Assembly: GCA_050747825.1 (NCBI GenBank)
Contig: JBOGJG010000300.1
Coordinates: 1 to 64,000 of the forward strand
Direction: 5' to 3'
From: JBOGJG01 sp050747825
Lineage (GTDB): Bacteria > Acidobacteriota > UBA6911 > RPQK01 > JBOGJG01
DNA length: 64,000 nucleotides
In this document: piece by piece, positions 62,109-64,000 of the stretch
How the letters are laid out: the number at the start of each line of letters is the position of its first letter
Numbering within the stretch: the first letter of the stretch is position 1
The notes under the pieces: generated by a model
Databases searched by the model: none
What the model was told of the DNA's origin: nothing
Seen by the model: only the letters and a program-made list of their open reading frames with translations
Position numbers and translations under genes: made by a program

Positions 62109-63778
62109 GGGTTCTTTGGTTCTTTGGTGCCTTGGTTCTTTGGTGCCTTGGCGGTTTAATTCTCACGCTTGCGGCCCAGGAAGGAGTGGGTCCGGAACTG
62201 GCTCCGATCAAGTTTGATGACGTTGCGGCCGAAGCCGGTTTGGATTTCGTTCTGGAGAATAATCCCACGCCTGAAAAGCACATTATAGAAACCATGCCGG
62301 GGGGCTTGGCTGTTTTTGATTATAACGGTGACGGTCTCCCCGACATCTTCTTCACCAATGGCGCCGCGCTGCTCTCCCTCGAGAAAAGCACCCTCAGGCA
62401 CTTTAACCGCCTGTATCGGAATGAAGGCGGGATGAAGTTCACCGACCTGACTGAAGCGGCCGGAGTGGCCGGCGCCGGTTATTCCATGGGCGCCGCCGCC
62501 GCCGATTATGACAACGACGGCCACGTCGATCTTTTCGTGGCAGGCGTCTTCCGCAATCTCCTCTATCGAAACAACGGAGACGGCACATTCGAGGAGCTCA
62601 GCGAGCAAGCTGGTATCAAGAGCGATCTTTGGGGCGTTGCCGGCGGCTGGTTCGATTACGACAGGGACGGCCTTTTAGATCTTTTTGTCGTCAATTATGC
62701 GGAATGGTCCACCAGCTACCAACGCTTTTGCGGGGATCGCGATGAAGGCGTCCGCGTCTACTGCCATCCCAAATACTATAACCCGGTACGAAACGCCCTT
62801 TACCGCAACCGCGGTGACGGCGGCTTTGAAGACGTGACTCAGAAAGCGGGCATCGCTCCCCACAAGGGAAGAGGCATGAGCGTGGCCTTTAACGATTACG
62901 ACGGCGATGGGCTGATCGATGCTTTTGTCACCAATGACAACCTGCCCAATTTCCTATTCCGTAACCAGGGGGACGGCAGCTTTGAGGAAGTCGCCCTGGT
63001 CACGGGTGTGGCCCTGCGCGAGCACGGAAAGCCCGTGGCCAGTATGGGAGTCGATTTCCGGGATTATGACAACGACGGCAAGCCGGACATCAACGTCACG
63101 GCGCTGGCCGGAGAAACCTTCCCGCTCTTCCGCAACCAGGGCGAGTCTTTCTTTCAGGATGCCACGTATTCCAGCCGCCTGGCCCGGCTCACTATGGGAT
63201 TCAGCGCCTGGGGCAACGGTTTCTTCGACTTCAACAACGATGGCTGGAAAGATTTATTTACCGCCAACTCGCACGTCAATGACTTGATCGAGCTTTTTGA
63301 GGCCACCGAGTACAAGCAGCGCAACAGCGTTTTCGCCAACCTGGGGAATGGGACCTTTGAGGACGTCTCGGCTGGGGTGAGTGAGGAGTTCCAGACGGCC
63401 AGAGCCCATCGGGGCAGCGCCTTCGCCGATTTCAACGGCGACGGCAAGATCGATATCGTGGTCACTTCCCTAAGCGAGCCCACCGAATTGTGGCAGAACA
63501 TCAGCCCCGAGTCCAACAACTGGGTCATCCTGGACCTGGAAGGTTCGCGCAGCAACCGGGACGGTATCGGCGCGCGGGTGCGCATCGGCAGTCAATACAA
63601 CATCATGACCACGGCCGTCGGTTATGCCTCCTCCAGCTACAGCGGCGTGCACTTCGGGCTGGGGGAGACTGCGGTTATTGATCGGATCGCGATTCGGTGG
63701 CCCAGCGGCACGGTCCAGGTTCTGGAAAATATCGCCGCCAATCAGGTCCTCCACATTCGCGAGCCGGAAAGTCGATGA
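62105..63778 (+). CDS. Second CRTAC1-like FG-GAP/ASPIC-UnbV protein
   Basis: Begins at the ATG of the ATGA overlap with the preceding gene; a longer frame is not supported. The signal peptide ([19 protein letters not shown]) is encoded by a TTCTTTGGTGCCTTGG-type simple repeat. FG-GAP Ca2+ loops follow: DYNGDGLPDIFF, DYDNDGHVDLFV, DYDRDGLLDLFV, DYDGDGLIDAFV, DYDNDGKPDINV, DFNNDGWKDLFT and DFNGDGKIDIVV. An ASPIC/UnbV domain (RDGIGARVRI ... HFGLGETAVIDRIAIRWPSG) closes it. About 557 residues. The family is common in Acidobacteria and Planctomycetes and is of uncertain function (adhesion or surface assembly). Paralogue of the upstream gene. Confidence 0.9.
   Translation: MRVLWFFGALVLWCLGGLILTLAAQEGVGPELAPIKFDDVAAEAGLDFVLENNPTPEKHIIETMPGGLAVFDYNGDGLPDIFFTNGAALLSLEKSTLRHFNRLYRNEGGMKFTDLTEAAGVAGAGYSMGAAAADYDNDGHVDLFVAGVFRNLLYRNNGDGTFEELSEQAGIKSDLWGVAGGWFDYDRDGLLDLFVVNYAEWSTSYQRFCGDRDEGVRVYCHPKYYNPVRNALYRNRGDGGFEDVTQKAGIAPHKGRGMSVAFNDYDGDGLIDAFVTNDNLPNFLFRNQGDGSFEEVALVTGVALREHGKPVASMGVDFRDYDNDGKPDINVTALAGETFPLFRNQGESFFQDATYSSRLARLTMGFSAWGNGFFDFNNDGWKDLFTANSHVNDLIELFEATEYKQRNSVFANLGNGTFEDVSAGVSEEFQTARAHRGSAFADFNGDGKIDIVVTSLSEPTELWQNISPESNNWVILDLEGSRSNRDGIGARVRIGSQYNIMTTAVGYASSSYSGVHFGLGETAVIDRIAIRWPSGTVQVLENIAANQVLHIREPESR
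62110..62151. repeat. TTCTTTGGTGCCTTGG simple repeat within a signal peptide
   Basis: GGTTCTTTGG and GGTGCCTTGG alternate over 42 bases, and the run is translated as LWFFGALVLWCLGG, which supplies most of the hydrophobic core. Looser relatives lie just before the starts at 33145 (AACCAAAGAA type) and 44076 (TTTCTTGGTTTC type). Confidence 0.75.
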
Positions 63779-63779
63779 T

Positions 63780-64000
63780 TCAATTTTCCAAGGCGCGCTT
63801 AATCAAAAGTTCTTCCAGGTCGCGACGGCCGTCCAAAACGCCGACAATACCCACGACATCCTTATCAATCCGGAAGAGAATTCGATAGGGCGGAACAATC
63901 AGTTCTCGGTACTGTCTTACTCCGACGGCCTTAAGTTCCGGGACAATTCTACATCGCCGTGGATAATTGGCGAGCGTATGGGTTCGTCCCAGGATGTTCG
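63780..64000 (-). CDS. ParE/RelE-family toxin, 5' part cut by the window edge
   Basis: On the minus strand, 72 residues of an open frame end at TGA one base from the CRTAC1 stop. They read RCRIVPELKAVGVRQYRELIV, then PPYRILFRIDKDVVGIVGVLDGRRDLEELLIKRALEN. The PPYRILFR strand, the following VVGIVGVLDGRRD and the last helix are characteristic of ParE/RelE toxins. Only the N-terminal 20-25 residues are missing, beyond base 64000. The antitoxin should lie just outside the window. No start codon can be given. Confidence 0.8.
   Translation of the reverse strand, partial: NILGRTHTLANYPRRCRIVPELKAVGVRQYRELIVPPYRILFRIDKDVVGIVGVLDGRRDLEELLIKRALEN

Overview
The window reads as a chromosomal segment of a Gram-negative, respiring bacterium, most likely an Acidobacteriota member (Bryobacterales/Solibacter-like) or a close ecological equivalent. 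This is inferred from the family mix: CRTAC1/ASPIC-UnbV proteins, PSD1/DUF1501 relics, tripartite tricarboxylate (TTT) transporter genes, a Tat-exported Gfo/Idh oxidoreductase, NIPSNAP and BtpA proteins, plus a C-terminal aromatic outer-membrane barrel and many multihaem cytochromes. No rRNA or tRNA gene was seen, so the taxonomy is inference.

Layout. 1-5.7 kb (minus strand): galE, a UDP-glucuronate decarboxylase, an orphan nuoN-like gene, and the Fo part of ATP synthase (atpZ, atpI, atpB, atpE). 5.7-17.9 kb: housekeeping genes (a 30-residue zinc-ribbon protein, uvrB-aroA-aroK, a LysM transglycosylase, divergent clpB/hsp20, cyclophilin lipoprotein, ruvC, yebC, sua5). 17.9-20.8 kb: a gene graveyard (truncated DUF362, broken PSD1 and DUF1501 genes, a nested inverted repeat), followed by a VapBC-type toxin-antitoxin pair with its own promoter and palindromes. 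21.6-33 kb (minus strand): Gfo/Idh, NIPSNAP, PIG-L deacetylase, a PLP lyase, a TTT transporter with fused TctC-TctB, ferritin, BtpA and 2-oxoglutarate dehydrogenase E1. 33-41.6 kb: a beta-propeller protein, 3-methyladenine glycosylase, a transhydrogenase-like flavoprotein, an MBL-fold hydrolase, a cyclic-nucleotide-gated MscS, a tandem GlcG/HbpS-like protein and a MazF-type toxin-antitoxin pair.

The most striking part is 41.8-55.3 kb. An outer-membrane barrel gene is followed by a ten-haem cytochrome with a LVIVD propeller, then a convergent five-haem c554-like cytochrome. Divergent from the latter, behind an extended -10 promoter with two tandem perfect palindromes, lies a tightly coupled four-gene operon: (i) a NuoE-NuoF (HoxF-like) NADH/FMN protein; (ii) a 724-residue NuoG-N-terminal / two cNMP-binding domains / four [4Fe-4S] fusion; (iii) a membrane protein with two HX13H helices expected to hold two b haems; (iv) a membrane-anchored decahaem cytochrome. 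Together they would form a cyclic-nucleotide-responsive NADH-to-periplasm electron conduit, possibly extending through the outer membrane. A glucose-dehydrogenase-like SDR and a GH63-type glycosidase follow in the same direction.

58.9-63.8 kb holds a TPR protein and two CRTAC1-like proteins. The window closes with the 3' part of a ParE/RelE toxin. Five families of short GC-rich or simple repeats recur across the window. They abut start and stop codons and in several places are read in frame inside proteins.
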